NCBI GenBank assembly: GCA_022842065.1
Contig: JALHQH010000010.1
Location: 129,072-193,071 of the forward strand
Direction: 5' to 3'
Length of the DNA stretch: 64,000 nucleotides
DNA from: Caldilineaceae bacterium
Lineage (GTDB): Bacteria > Chloroflexota > Anaerolineae > Caldilineales > Caldilineaceae
A program made the position numbers and the translations under genes. Positions 54,662 through 63,599 of this stretch are shown here, in pieces; positions within the stretch are counted from its first letter, which is position 1, and every line of letters starts with the position of its first letter. The notes below the pieces were generated by a model. The model was not told where the DNA came from, ran no database searches, and saw only the letters and a list, made by a program, of their open reading frames with translations.

Positions 54662-55852
54662 ATGAAAATTACCGACCTCCGCTGTGCTATCATCGGCGAC
54701 CAACCGATTATCCGCATTCTCACCGACGAAGGGATCGACGGTTATGGCCAGGCCGAATGGCCCAAACCCTATCTCAAACCGCATGTGCTCTTCTACCGCG
54801 ACCTGATCCTGGGCGCCGACCCCACCGATGTCGAGCGGGTGATGGGCCGGATCCGCCGGTTGGGCGCGTTCAAACCCTGGGGCGCGGCCGTCAGTGCCAT
54901 CGAAGTGGCGCTCTGGGATATTGCCGGCAAGGCGGCTAATCTGCCGGTCTACAAGCTGTTGGGTGGCAAGGTGCGCGACAAAGTACGCGTCTACAACGGC
55001 GCGGTGCGCTTCCAGATGGCGGGCTATGAGCCGCAGCACTTCGCCGAAAACATGCAGCAGATGATGGAGTCGCCAGAGGGTTTCTCGATCATCAAGCAGG
55101 GGATCGCCTTTCACAGCCCCATGCCCAGCCGCGTCCCCAACTATTTCTATGGCGACGCCCAACCCGGTGGCCGTCACCCCAACCGCGGTCTGCTGACCGA
55201 GCAGGGTTTCAAACATACCATCGCCTGTATCGAAGCAATGAAAGAAGTGACCGGCGACAAAGTCGGCCTCGCCCTCGACTGTGGCCCCGGCTTTACCGTG
55301 CCTGATGCGCTAAAGCTGGCCAAAGCCGTCGAAGATCTCAACATCATGTGGCTGGAGGATATGATCACCGGCGACTACACCCCCTACGTCATGGCCGACC
55401 TCTACCGCGAGGTGACCAGCCAGACCTCGACCCCGATCCACACCGGCGAGCAGATCTATCTGCGCCAAAACTTCCGCGAGCTAATCGAGAAAAAAGCGGT
55501 CAACATTATCGGCCCGGACCCGCTTGATGTCGGTGGCATGGCTGAGTTGAAGTGGATCGCCGAATATGCGGATCTGCACGGCATCCTCATGGCCCCCCAC
55601 GGCACGGCGGACGGCTTGATCGGCCTCGCCGCTTTGGTGCAAGTCTCGGCGACCCTGCCCAGCAACTACATTGCCTTTGAGTATCCCATCGGTCGCCCCG
55701 ATTGGTGGTACGACATTGTCGACGGCCTGCCCGACCCGATTGTCAAAGAAAGTTTTATCGACGTGTGGGATAAGCCGGGCCTGGGGATTACGATCAACGC
55801 GGAGAAGGCGAAGAAGTATCTGGTCGCAGGGGATGAGGGGTTCTTTGATTAA
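54662..55852 (+). CDS. Mandelate racemase/muconate lactonizing (enolase superfamily) enzyme
   Basis: 396 aa. N-terminal capping domain plus the barrel: AVSAIEVALWDIAGKAANLP, metal ligands in VGLALDCGPGF (Asp), MWLEDMIT (Glu-Asp) and IHTGEQIYLRQNF (Glu), and the late catalytic His in MAPHGTADGL. This layout suits an acid-sugar dehydratase or related enzyme, but the specificity cannot be named. RBS AAAGGA precedes ATG. It lies 100 bp after arcC on the same strand, past a hairpin; a functional link is not evident. Confidence 0.9.
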   Translation: MKITDLRCAIIGDQPIIRILTDEGIDGYGQAEWPKPYLKPHVLFYRDLILGADPTDVERVMGRIRRLGAFKPWGAAVSAIEVALWDIAGKAANLPVYKLLGGKVRDKVRVYNGAVRFQMAGYEPQHFAENMQQMMESPEGFSIIKQGIAFHSPMPSRVPNYFYGDAQPGGRHPNRGLLTEQGFKHTIACIEAMKEVTGDKVGLALDCGPGFTVPDALKLAKAVEDLNIMWLEDMITGDYTPYVMADLYREVTSQTSTPIHTGEQIYLRQNFRELIEKKAVNIIGPDPLDVGGMAELKWIAEYADLHGILMAPHGTADGLIGLAALVQVSATLPSNYIAFEYPIGRPDWWYDIVDGLPDPIVKESFIDVWDKPGLGITINAEKAKKYLVAGDEGFFD

Positions 55853-55955
55853 GGGGGGATCCACGAAGCGGGAACCCTCGGGGTGTGAAGGCACACGAAG
55901 GATTATGCTGTAAACGGGCTGGCTCCCGCTTGTCTGGCTAACCCATAAATGAGAA

Positions 55956-55984
55956 AAGCTGGGTGGTTGACGCCCAGCTTTTTT
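55956..55984 (+). terminator. Rho-independent terminator after the enolase-superfamily gene
   Basis: Stem aagctggg/cccagctt (55956-55963 with 55973-55980) with a 9-nt loop and a run of six T at 55979-55984. A classical intrinsic terminator, unlike most hairpins in this window. Confidence 0.85.
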
Positions 55985-56069
55985 GTTACAATCAGCGCAT
56001 CATCATTGTGTGGGATGCCGGGAAATAGGGTAATCCAAACCCCTTTCATTCCCGGCGATAAGTGCCTTG

Positions 56070-56078
56070 TGCTATAAT
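56070..56078 (+). promoter_or_regulatory. Extended -10 promoter for the MFS gene
   Basis: TGCTATAAT, a perfect extended -10, about 50 bp upstream of the MFS start. The -35 region is poor, as is common with this class. Confidence 0.5.
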
Positions 56079-56127
56079 CCAGCCATCTGACCTGACTTCT
56101 TAACCCAACCTAGCAAACGGGCACTCC

Positions 56128-57423
56128 ATGAGCGAAGCCGCACACGTCCTTGCCGCGCCGGCGCGCGAACGTATCTACCGCCGCAATTTTGTCTTTTTTC
56201 TGCTCGATACGATTCTCTTCACTGGGGCGATGAATATCATCAGCCCGACGACCCTCATCCCCGATTTTGTGCGCCATCTCACCGATTCGCAGATTTTGAT
56301 CGGGCTGTGCGGCACCTTGTTTACGATTGGTTTTACGCTGCCGCAACTGCTGGTTGCCCGCTATATTGTTCGTTATCCGCGCAAAAAGTGGTGGTTTGTT
56401 GGCCCGAACATCCCTGTGCGGACGATGATCTTGCTCTTTGCGCTGCTCCTCTTCTGGTTTGGGGCGGCGCAACCGCAACTCATCCTCGTCGCCTTTTTCA
56501 TCTGCTACACGATTGCCGCCTTGGGTGATGGGTTGGTCGGCGTCCCCTGGGCGGATCTGGCGGCGACGAGCCTGAGTGATCGCTGGCGGGCGCGCATGTT
56601 TGGCATTGCCACGGTCCTCATTGGCATCATGATGCTCTTGGTCGCGCCGCAGATTGGCGTCATCTTGAGTGAACGGGGGCCGACCTTTCCCTATAACTAT
56701 GCCCTGTTGTTTGGGATCGCCGGTCTGCTCTTTGCCCTCTCGACGGTGCCAGGCGCGTTTATTCAGGAAATCCCTGATGGCAGGGTGGCACAAACGGTGC
56801 CGACCTTGCGCGAATTTCTGCCGCTCCTGGGGCGCTTACTGCGCAATGATGGTCCTTTTCGCGCCTTTATCGCCGTGCGGATCGGGGCCAATCTTTTTAT
56901 GATGGCGGCCCCGTTCTACATTGGTTATGCCACGACACAATTGGGGTTGTCGAGCGAAGTGGCGGTGCCGACATTGCTGGCGATGCAAACCATCGGCAGC
57001 CTCACCGGTGCCTTGGTCTACACGTGGCTAGGCGAGCGGAACAATCTGCTCTATATCCGGCTGGCGTTGGCGGCGGGGGCGCTGTTGCCGATCTCGGCGT
57101 TGCTGGCGGGGGTAATTGGCCCCTTGCCCCTTTACATCGGTTTTCTGGTTTCGGGGTTGGCCAATGGCAGCAATCTCTTTGCCGGCTTTCTGAACTGGGT
57201 GGTTGGCTATGCCCCGGCCGAACAGCGCCCGCTCTATGTGGGGCTGGCCAATACGGTTACCGCGGTTGTTTCGCTTGTAACACCGCTCATTAGCGGTACG
57301 ATTGCCCAGCAATTTGGCTATCGCCCGCTCTTTGTGGTGTCATTGACAATGGCGTTGGGCACACTCTTCGTGACGATTCGTTATTTGCGCGCCAAGCCGG
57401 TGGAAACGCCTGCTGTGGCGTAG
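56128..57423 (+). CDS. MFS transporter
   Basis: 431 aa, about twelve membrane helices. FVFFLLDTILFTGAMNIISP begins helix 1, and a basic loop after helix 2 (RYPRKKWWFVGPNIP) takes the place of the MFS A-motif. A central cytoplasmic loop (EIPDGRVAQTVPTLREFLPL) links the halves. The substrate cannot be read. It has its own promoter (56070) and a terminator upstream, so it is a single-gene unit. Confidence 0.88.
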   Translation: MSEAAHVLAAPARERIYRRNFVFFLLDTILFTGAMNIISPTTLIPDFVRHLTDSQILIGLCGTLFTIGFTLPQLLVARYIVRYPRKKWWFVGPNIPVRTMILLFALLLFWFGAAQPQLILVAFFICYTIAALGDGLVGVPWADLAATSLSDRWRARMFGIATVLIGIMMLLVAPQIGVILSERGPTFPYNYALLFGIAGLLFALSTVPGAFIQEIPDGRVAQTVPTLREFLPLLGRLLRNDGPFRAFIAVRIGANLFMMAAPFYIGYATTQLGLSSEVAVPTLLAMQTIGSLTGALVYTWLGERNNLLYIRLALAAGALLPISALLAGVIGPLPLYIGFLVSGLANGSNLFAGFLNWVVGYAPAEQRPLYVGLANTVTAVVSLVTPLISGTIAQQFGYRPLFVVSLTMALGTLFVTIRYLRAKPVETPAVA

Positions 57424-57473
57424 TGTCAACTTTTAAACTTTTAAAATGTTAGTGGCGTTCTACGCGGTTTTTC

Positions 57474-57482
57474 TGTTATAAT
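57474..57482 (+). promoter_or_regulatory. Extended -10 promoter for the small gene pair
   Basis: TGTTATAAT, extended -10 with a perfect hexamer at 57477-57482, about 38 bp before the first ATG of the pair at 57520. Confidence 0.5.
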
Positions 57483-57519
57483 AGCTTTACTGCAATTATG
57501 TGATCATGGTAAGAACAAC

Positions 57520-57750
57520 ATGAAGACGACAGAGTATTATCGAAACAGCGTACTAAAACGTCGCCCTTACTTGAGAGATGAGTGGATTGAGTATGTCATA
57601 CAAAACCCACTTAATACCGAAGTACAAGACAATGGTCGTATTCGCTTTTGGGGATATATTGATGCACTTGGTCAATATCTACGTGTGGTCGTAGAACCAG
57701 ATGGCGAAACTGTGCATAATGCGTTTCTGGATCGTGGTTTTGATGAATAA
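57520..57750 (+). CDS. Small protein upstream of DUF2283 gene (DUF4258-like)
   Basis: 76 aa: KRRPYLRDEWIEYVIQNPLN, then RIRFWGYIDALGQYLRVVVE. A short helix followed by a beta hairpin gives the look of RelE-fold or DUF4258-type small toxins, in which a helical N-terminus precedes strands ending in VV.EPDG. The gene is 15 bp from a DUF2283 gene and both share one promoter. Toxin-like role is inference from fold style and pairing. Confidence 0.7.
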   Translation: MKTTEYYRNSVLKRRPYLRDEWIEYVIQNPLNTEVQDNGRIRFWGYIDALGQYLRVVVEPDGETVHNAFLDRGFDE

Positions 57751-57765
57751 ATAAGCGAGATAGCG

Positions 57766-58008
57766 ATGGTCTTTCAATATTTTTCTGAAACTGATATGCT
57801 CTATATTAAGCTTAAAGATGGCATCAGTACCGAATCGGCGGAGGTTGCCCCAAATATCGTCCTTGATTTTGATGCTACGAACAATGTCATCGGCATTGAA
57901 ATTGAGGATGCGAGCTTGCATATGGATCTGTCAAAGCTAGAGATTTCGGCATTGCCGCTGGTTGATCTAATTATGAAACAGCCGCAAGTTCATGCGTTTG
58001 CTGACTAA
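57766..58008 (+). CDS. DUF2283 family protein
   Basis: 80 aa with the DUF2283 signature: YFSETDMLYIKLKDG, ESAEVAPNIVLDFDATNNVI and IGIEIEDAS. These proteins are commonly second in a two-gene unit with a small upstream protein, as here, and are often suspected antitoxin-like partners. ATG follows GCGAGATAGCG. Confidence 0.85.
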   Translation: MVFQYFSETDMLYIKLKDGISTESAEVAPNIVLDFDATNNVIGIEIEDASLHMDLSKLEISALPLVDLIMKQPQVHAFAD

Positions 58009-58076
58009 ATTACTGGTTTCAAAACAGAGCTATCTTTCTTATACTCAAATCAGAATGAGACCCCTAGTTTCGGTCA

Positions 58077-58142
58077 GCGTGCGTCGCACTGACCAAAGAA
58101 TCTAGCGGACTGGAAACAGTTGGCGGTCAGTGCGACGCACGC
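58077..58142. terminator. 18-bp inverted repeat between convergent genes
   Basis: gcgtgcgtcgcactgacc (58077-58094) with its complement (58125-58142). Outside it a looser pairing (tatactcaaatcagaatgag with ctcaacttgacttcagtata, 58039-58193) makes a larger fold. It lies between the DUF2283 stop and the SWIM gene stop. Confidence 0.55.
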
Positions 58143-58223
58143 GATCCCGTTAGCCAGCAAAACGCCGGTTCTCAACTTGACTTCAGTATAGAAACCAGTA
58201 ATTCGGCCAGACTCAGGTTGTGA

Positions 58224-60041
58224 TCACAATCCCTTCAACAGCCCCATCAACTTATACTTGCGCTGATGCGTTTCGCGAATCTTCGCCAGATACGCTTTCC
58301 ATTCTGCTTGTCGTCCAGCACTAGTATACGCCTCTTTGGCGTGGGCCAGCCAGCTCACGGCGTTGCTGTAGCGGTCGGCCTTGCCGGCGTCCATGATCGC
58401 CTCGGCATATTGGCCGGCGCGGCGGATCACCCAGTCGGGGCGCGGCCCGTAGAGTTGGGGCATGATCTGGTGAATGGCGGGCGAGGCATAGTCGCCATCC
58501 ACCGCTCCAATCGCTTCATCCCACATGGCTTCGTTTAAAAAGATTTGGGCCCGTTCCAGATCGCCAAAATAGCTGCGTTTGCCCTGGAGCGCGGCTAAGG
58601 CTTGTACGCGTACAGTGAGCCAATCAGCACCAGCCAGTTGCTTTAGCTGCTGATATTCAGCCATTTTGGGCGCGGCGGCCAGTGCGGTAATGGCTGCCGG
58701 TAGCGCGCGGACAATGTCACCACGGCCAATGTGCAGATCGCGCAGCCAACTGGCAACACCGGCTTGACTACCCTCCCCGTGGGCCAGTGCGTGGTCGGCA
58801 ATCTCAATCGCGGCGTCGGTGGCACCTTGCCCTTCTAGTGCCTGCGCCAGGATGAGCAATTCGGACGTCTGAGTCAGCGCTTGTTTGCCTTGCTGCAGGG
58901 CTTCGTCAATCCGCCCTAGACCGGCTAACATGAGCACATAGTAGTAAAGCTGGCCCTCCGCCAGGGCCAGGTTAAGATAGGCATCGGTACGCCCTTGGCG
59001 GGCCAATACATTCAAGCGGGCCACAGCTAACTGGTCTGCACCATGCGGGGCCATACTTTCCCATGCTCCCACTGTAGTGAATTCACCACGCAGCGCGCGC
59101 TGTAAGGGCGCATAATCCCAGCCATAGGTCAGCGCCAACTCGGCGATGTGAAAGGATGGGTCAAAGCCCTGCTCTTCAGCCACTTCGGCCCAACCAGCGA
59201 ACGAATCGCGCAAGTCATCGACTTCGTCGGGGCTCAGGTCAACGCTCAGGATCACTTCCGCCCAGACCGTATCCACCCCTTCTAGCCAGGCATAGCTGTC
59301 ATCATCGCCATCGTCACTGTCGTAATCGTCATAACCGTAACGTTCATCGGGGTCGGGCAGTGAACTGATAAACTCATCGGTCAGCGCGTCCAAGAGGGTG
59401 AATGCATTGCGGCTTTCCCCGGCGTTCAGCAAGGTTTCCACCTGCGCCAACATCTGGTCGGCGACCTCGACGCGGCTGACCCCGCGCAGCGCACTGCGTA
59501 CTTGTTTTTGGACCGCTTTGGCATCGAATGGCACGGGGCTGGCTGGTGCTTCGCCGGTTTGCACACTCCCTACATTAACCGTCGCTACTGTACTTGGGGT
59601 AATGGTACTGGTTAAGGCTTGCTGTGCGATCCAACTTTCGACTGTTGCCAGCCATACCGGCTGCTGTGTGGCCAACTCAACCACTAACGCAAGCAATTGT
59701 TCACGGTTCAGCGGTGCCAGTAGTTCGGACAGGGGTGCGCGCTGCTCGATCGCGTCGGGCTCTTTGCGCGCGGCCAGGAGCGCGGCGACAATGTGTTTAC
59801 ACCAGCCACCCCAATCATACGGACAGGTGCATTGGGCGTCGCTAATCTGATGATCGACAAAGCGGACGGCGACCTGGTACGGCTCATCATCGCTGCCGGC
59901 CACGGCGGCATAGAGCGTGTCACCGCGTAACATTAATTCTTCAACCATGCCACTTTCATAATAGTCGCGGCCCCGCGCAAAAATATCGGGGCCAACGGTG
60001 GCGCGGAGATCGGCTTCGGTGTAGGTGGGTTGTGTGGTCAT
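58224..60041 (-). CDS. SWIM zinc-finger domain protein
   Basis: 605 aa. The N-terminal 90 residues form the SWIM unit: GRDYYESGMVEELMLRGDTL, then CTCPYDWGGWCKHIVAALLA (CxC...CxH zinc ligands). The remainder is helical and TPR-like (LNLALAEGQLYYYVLMLAGL, ALAHGEGSQAGVASWL), with an acidic stretch DYDSDDGDDDSYAW near residue 250. SWIM proteins bind DNA or protein partners and are often linked to SNF2 helicases. No helicase is next to it here. The start at 60041 is well placed. Confidence 0.88.
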   Translation of the reverse strand: MTTQPTYTEADLRATVGPDIFARGRDYYESGMVEELMLRGDTLYAAVAGSDDEPYQVAVRFVDHQISDAQCTCPYDWGGWCKHIVAALLAARKEPDAIEQRAPLSELLAPLNREQLLALVVELATQQPVWLATVESWIAQQALTSTITPSTVATVNVGSVQTGEAPASPVPFDAKAVQKQVRSALRGVSRVEVADQMLAQVETLLNAGESRNAFTLLDALTDEFISSLPDPDERYGYDDYDSDDGDDDSYAWLEGVDTVWAEVILSVDLSPDEVDDLRDSFAGWAEVAEEQGFDPSFHIAELALTYGWDYAPLQRALRGEFTTVGAWESMAPHGADQLAVARLNVLARQGRTDAYLNLALAEGQLYYYVLMLAGLGRIDEALQQGKQALTQTSELLILAQALEGQGATDAAIEIADHALAHGEGSQAGVASWLRDLHIGRGDIVRALPAAITALAAAPKMAEYQQLKQLAGADWLTVRVQALAALQGKRSYFGDLERAQIFLNEAMWDEAIGAVDGDYASPAIHQIMPQLYGPRPDWVIRRAGQYAEAIMDAGKADRYSNAVSWLAHAKEAYTSAGRQAEWKAYLAKIRETHQRKYKLMGLLKGL

Positions 60042-60231
60042 GGTCTTTCCCGGCAGTGAAAACTGTTTGGATTGGCGCTAAAAATGATGGCTCTAACTTG
60101 TCCACGTGCCGGTGAATTATACGAAAAAGGCAGGGCGCACGGCAACTTTAGGGCAAGGGGTATTCAGCCATTTTGGCGCAACTGCTCTCACCTGATCATT
60201 ATGCTGCCGCGACCATGTCAATCAACGCCCC

Positions 60232-61980
60232 CTACTCCACCCCCCCAATATAAACGGTCGCTGTCATATTCCATGCCAGCCCTGCGGCCTGCTCCCCCAG
60301 CGCGATATAAGCGGTGTAGGTCATGTCGCCAATCTTGTCCTCGCCGATCGGTTTAACGCGGACGACCGTGCCACTCAGTTCGACCCCCGGCAAAGCATCA
60401 ACGGTGATCGCCACCCGTGCACCGGGCTGGACGCGTACCATATCCAGTTCAATCAAGTCATCGGTCTCCAATTGCCAGCCGGCTAGATCACCCAGTTGGA
60501 TCACGGGGACGCCGGGGGTTAACTGTTCACCGACCTCGACTTCGAGCGCGGCGATGGTGCCGGTGAAGGGCGCGGTGAGCACGGTCTCATCCAGCGCGAC
60601 TTCGGCTTCCATGAGCGTGGCTTGGGCGGCGCTGACCGCGGCTTCGGCCGCGCTGATCGCTTCGGTGCGCGTGCCGGCCAGCAGCAGATCCAGTTGGGCC
60701 TGGGCCTGGCGCAAATCGGCGCGGGCCGCGTCAATTTCACTAACCTGGACGGGTGTCTGCGTGCGTGCCAGGTTGGCACGGGCCGTTTCAATCTCGGCGC
60801 GGGCCGCGCTCAGTTGGGCATTGTCGGGACCTATGCTAAGTTCGTTGTACTGTGCTTTGGCGGCCTCATAGGCAATGGTTGCCTGTTGGAGTTGGGTCGA
60901 TTCGGGCAACATGCCCACGTCACTGCGCCAAGCAACCGCGTCATAGGCGGCCTGGGCGGTGGTTAACGCGGCTTCGGCTTTGCGCATCTCTGCTCGTGCC
61001 GCAATCAACGTTTCCTCGGCGGGACCGTTGGCCAGTTCTTGCAACTTTGCTTCGGCTGCGGTGACCGCCGCAACCGCGGCGACTTCATCAGCCGCCTGCA
61101 CCGTGTCATGTAAGAGGGTATCAAGGCGGGCCTGGCTGGCATCGACAACTGCCTGTGCCGCCGCAATCTCTTCCGTACGGGCCCCGGCTTGCAATTCGAG
61201 CAGTTGGGCCTCGACCTGTTGTAACCCAGCGCGCGCTTGGGCAATCGCCACCATCTGGCGATTATCATCCAGACGGATCAACGCTTGGCCCGCGGTCACT
61301 GCGTCACCTTCGGCGACCAATCGTTCTTTGACTCTGCCGCCAACCGTCATACCGAGGGCCGCCGCGCGCACCGGTTTGATCACCGCACGGGCAATCACCG
61401 CATCGGGGTTGGTGAGCAGATCCGTCGTTGCTTTGCTCTCGCTGGCTGCTACATTATCAACCGGCGGTGCGGAAATGGCTGCAGCGCGTGCGTTGACGAC
61501 CGGCGCGGAGACTTGCGCGGCGAGGGGAACCGGCGCACCACTTAAGGCTGCCGTACGCGCGGCGGTACTACGCTCTTGCATGGCCCGATAGTAGAAAGCG
61601 CCACCACTGAGCGCACCCCCAATCACAACGGCCAGCAGCAAGAGCCAGCCAGTCCGCCCAGGCCCCGCGGTTGTCCAGCTATGCTGCGACCGCTTGCTCT
61701 CGCCATGCCGGCGCACCCGCACGCGCTGTCGCTTTGGATAGGCATCCAATAGCACAGCGGACGGCTGCGCTGGATGGGGCACGGTGGGATCCTGCCAGCG
61801 GCGGATCGGCTGGTAGGGCACGACCGGCTGCGCTTCCACTCCTGCCCCAGCGGAGATCTCCTGCGGATCCAGGGCACAGGTAAAGCGCACGGGCGACGGC
61901 GGCAACAGCAAAGGTAGCGCAGCCGTAGTGGATTGCCCAGCCTCTGCTCGATCTTCAAAAGGGCCCGGTTGATTGGCCAT
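60232..61980 (-). CDS. HlyD-type membrane fusion (adaptor) protein
   Basis: 582 aa. A Pro-rich cytoplasmic N-terminus with a basic patch (KRQRVRVRRHGESKRSQ) is followed by one membrane helix (GWLLLLAVVIGGALSGGAFY). The outer part has split lipoyl halves (GMTVGGRVKERLVAEGDAVT and APFTGTIAALEVEVGEQLTP) around a long Ala/Glu coiled coil, then a beta-barrel (VRVQPGARVAITVDALPGVE). This is the adaptor of ABC or RND-type exporters. No pump gene is beside it in the window. ATG at 61980 is used; GTG at 62019 is an alternative. Confidence 0.9.
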   Translation of the reverse strand: MANQPGPFEDRAEAGQSTTAALPLLLPPSPVRFTCALDPQEISAGAGVEAQPVVPYQPIRRWQDPTVPHPAQPSAVLLDAYPKRQRVRVRRHGESKRSQHSWTTAGPGRTGWLLLLAVVIGGALSGGAFYYRAMQERSTAARTAALSGAPVPLAAQVSAPVVNARAAAISAPPVDNVAASESKATTDLLTNPDAVIARAVIKPVRAAALGMTVGGRVKERLVAEGDAVTAGQALIRLDDNRQMVAIAQARAGLQQVEAQLLELQAGARTEEIAAAQAVVDASQARLDTLLHDTVQAADEVAAVAAVTAAEAKLQELANGPAEETLIAARAEMRKAEAALTTAQAAYDAVAWRSDVGMLPESTQLQQATIAYEAAKAQYNELSIGPDNAQLSAARAEIETARANLARTQTPVQVSEIDAARADLRQAQAQLDLLLAGTRTEAISAAEAAVSAAQATLMEAEVALDETVLTAPFTGTIAALEVEVGEQLTPGVPVIQLGDLAGWQLETDDLIELDMVRVQPGARVAITVDALPGVELSGTVVRVKPIGEDKIGDMTYTAYIALGEQAAGLAWNMTATVYIGGVE

Positions 61981-62028
61981 AATCTCTATGCACTCCTCAT
62001 AGCGTTTTAAGCGATTCACGGTATAAAG

Positions 62029-62265
62029 CCACCCCCTCCTAACCCGGGTACCCCTTGGGTGCTGTTAAGGCGAGGAACAGTTGCGTCGTCAGCAATCCCT
62101 TCCCCTACCAGAGGAGGGTTAGGGACACTGCCATTAAGGTAAGGATGGGCCGATCTACCTCACCCCCTGACCCCCTCTCCGCGCCGGAGCGGGGGAACGG
62201 CATCTCCCCTCTCCAACTTGGTGAGGTTCCCAAAGGGACCCCAGGGGTGAGGTCGCTTACCTTAA
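62029..62265. repeat. Repeat-rich spacer between adaptor and MFS genes
   Basis: 62029-62130 carries the caccccctcctaaccc left end, a gggtaccccttg.gtgc segment and a gaggagggttagg right end, matching the MITE-like elements at 20587 and 29567. 62134-62265 is a second unit bounded by the 10-bp inverted repeat ttaaggtaag/cttaccttaa and holding ctcaccccctgaccccctct-type text. No gene is seen in 61981-62313. Confidence 0.5.
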
Positions 62266-62313
62266 CCGCAGTGAGGGTTAGGGTGAGGTGAGTAGGTACA
62301 CTACTTTTGTTGT

Positions 62314-63567
62314 TCAATTCTCTTCCACCTTGCGCAGGGTCGGTGACCACCAGGCGCAGAGATTGGTCATCAAAAAGCAGAGCCCCAGGCAAAAGAAAAA
62401 GAGGGCAATGCCGCGCCCGGCCCCCACGCCAAACCAAGATCCGGCCGTCGTTGCCAGCGCACCATTCGGCTGGAGCAAGGGGTCAAAGAGATAGTCCGCC
62501 AAGGGTCCAGCCGCCAGAAAAGCGAGCGGGGTGGCCCCAATCGCCAACATGTCGCGCGTCACAAAGACCCGCCCTTGCAGCTGCAGCGGCACCTTACTCT
62601 GCCAGATACTCTGTGCTGAACTGCGCGAGATCGGCAAGCCAACAAAAAAGAGGAAGGCGACGATGGCCAACACCCACGTTGAGGTGAAGAAGCCGGCCAA
62701 CAACATGGCGGCGATGGCCAGCAGGTCAAAGAGCAGCAGCCCATAGATACGCGGCCGGGGGCCACCCCAGACGCTCATCAACAGGCCGCCACTGAGCAAA
62801 CCAATGCCGCCGACGGTCAGGATCAAGCCCAAGGCTGCCTCATTGGCAAATGACAGTACAAGCGGTGGCGTTAAGACATTGACAAAGCCGGTGAGAAAAA
62901 CGGTGACTGCGATGTAAAGCATGAGCCCCAGCAAGCCATGATCCTGGCGGATAAAGGACCAACCCTCCAAGAATTCTGCCCGCCAATTGGTGAGCGCAGC
63001 CGTTGTCGCTGCGGTCGCGCCCACCAGATTGGGTACCCGCACGAGCAGCAGGGCAAAGAGCGCCACAAAAAAGGTAAGCAGGTCGATCAGCACAATGCCC
63101 TGCAGATCGATCCAGACCAGCATTAGCCCACCACCAAGTGGTGCCGCCAGTTGCGCAATGCCAAAGGCCAGATCAATCAGCCCATTGGCGCGCCCCAGCT
63201 TCGCTTGGGGCACCAGTTGCGGGATCAGCGCCTGATAGGCCGGCCATTGAAAGCTGGAGGCCACCGCGGCCAGCGCAGTAATAATGTAGAGATGCCAGCT
63301 TTGCAGCGTGCCAAAGTGCAAAATCAGCAACACACTGCCCATCAACAGGGCATGGACCGCGTCACTTAGGATCATTACCGTACGTCGATTCCAACGGTCG
63401 ACAATTACCCCGGCAAAGGGGGAGACCAACAGCTTGGGCACCACAAAGGCCAGCGAGATCAGCGCAAATTGGAAGACCGAGCCACTGCTCTGATAGACCC
63501 AGATCCCCAGCGCAAAATCGGAGATCGACGAGCCGACCATCGAGACCAGTTGGCCGAACCAGATCAC
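62314..63567 (-). CDS. MFS transporter (macrolide-efflux/enterobactin-exporter type)
   Basis: 417 aa, about twelve helices. Opens with IWFGQLVSMVGSSISDFALG, and has the A-motif-like GVIVDRWNRRTVMILSDAVH loop and PAYQALIPQLVPQAKLGRAN. These are typical of the MefA/EntS-like MFS_3 exporters. The start is uncertain: GTG at 63567 lies just inside the conserved KTFLVIWFGQ, and the open frame continues upstream into tandem repeat DNA at 63600 without an obvious ATG. The repeat array may therefore have replaced the native first codons or promoter. Confidence 0.85.
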   Translation of the reverse strand: MIWFGQLVSMVGSSISDFALGIWVYQSSGSVFQFALISLAFVVPKLLVSPFAGVIVDRWNRRTVMILSDAVHALLMGSVLLILHFGTLQSWHLYIITALAAVASSFQWPAYQALIPQLVPQAKLGRANGLIDLAFGIAQLAAPLGGGLMLVWIDLQGIVLIDLLTFFVALFALLLVRVPNLVGATAATTAALTNWRAEFLEGWSFIRQDHGLLGLMLYIAVTVFLTGFVNVLTPPLVLSFANEAALGLILTVGGIGLLSGGLLMSVWGGPRPRIYGLLLFDLLAIAAMLLAGFFTSTWVLAIVAFLFFVGLPISRSSAQSIWQSKVPLQLQGRVFVTRDMLAIGATPLAFLAAGPLADYLFDPLLQPNGALATTAGSWFGVGAGRGIALFFFCLGLCFLMTNLCAWWSPTLRKVEEN

Positions 63568-63599
63568 GAGAAAGGTCTTAAGTGAAGGGGCCGGTTCAA

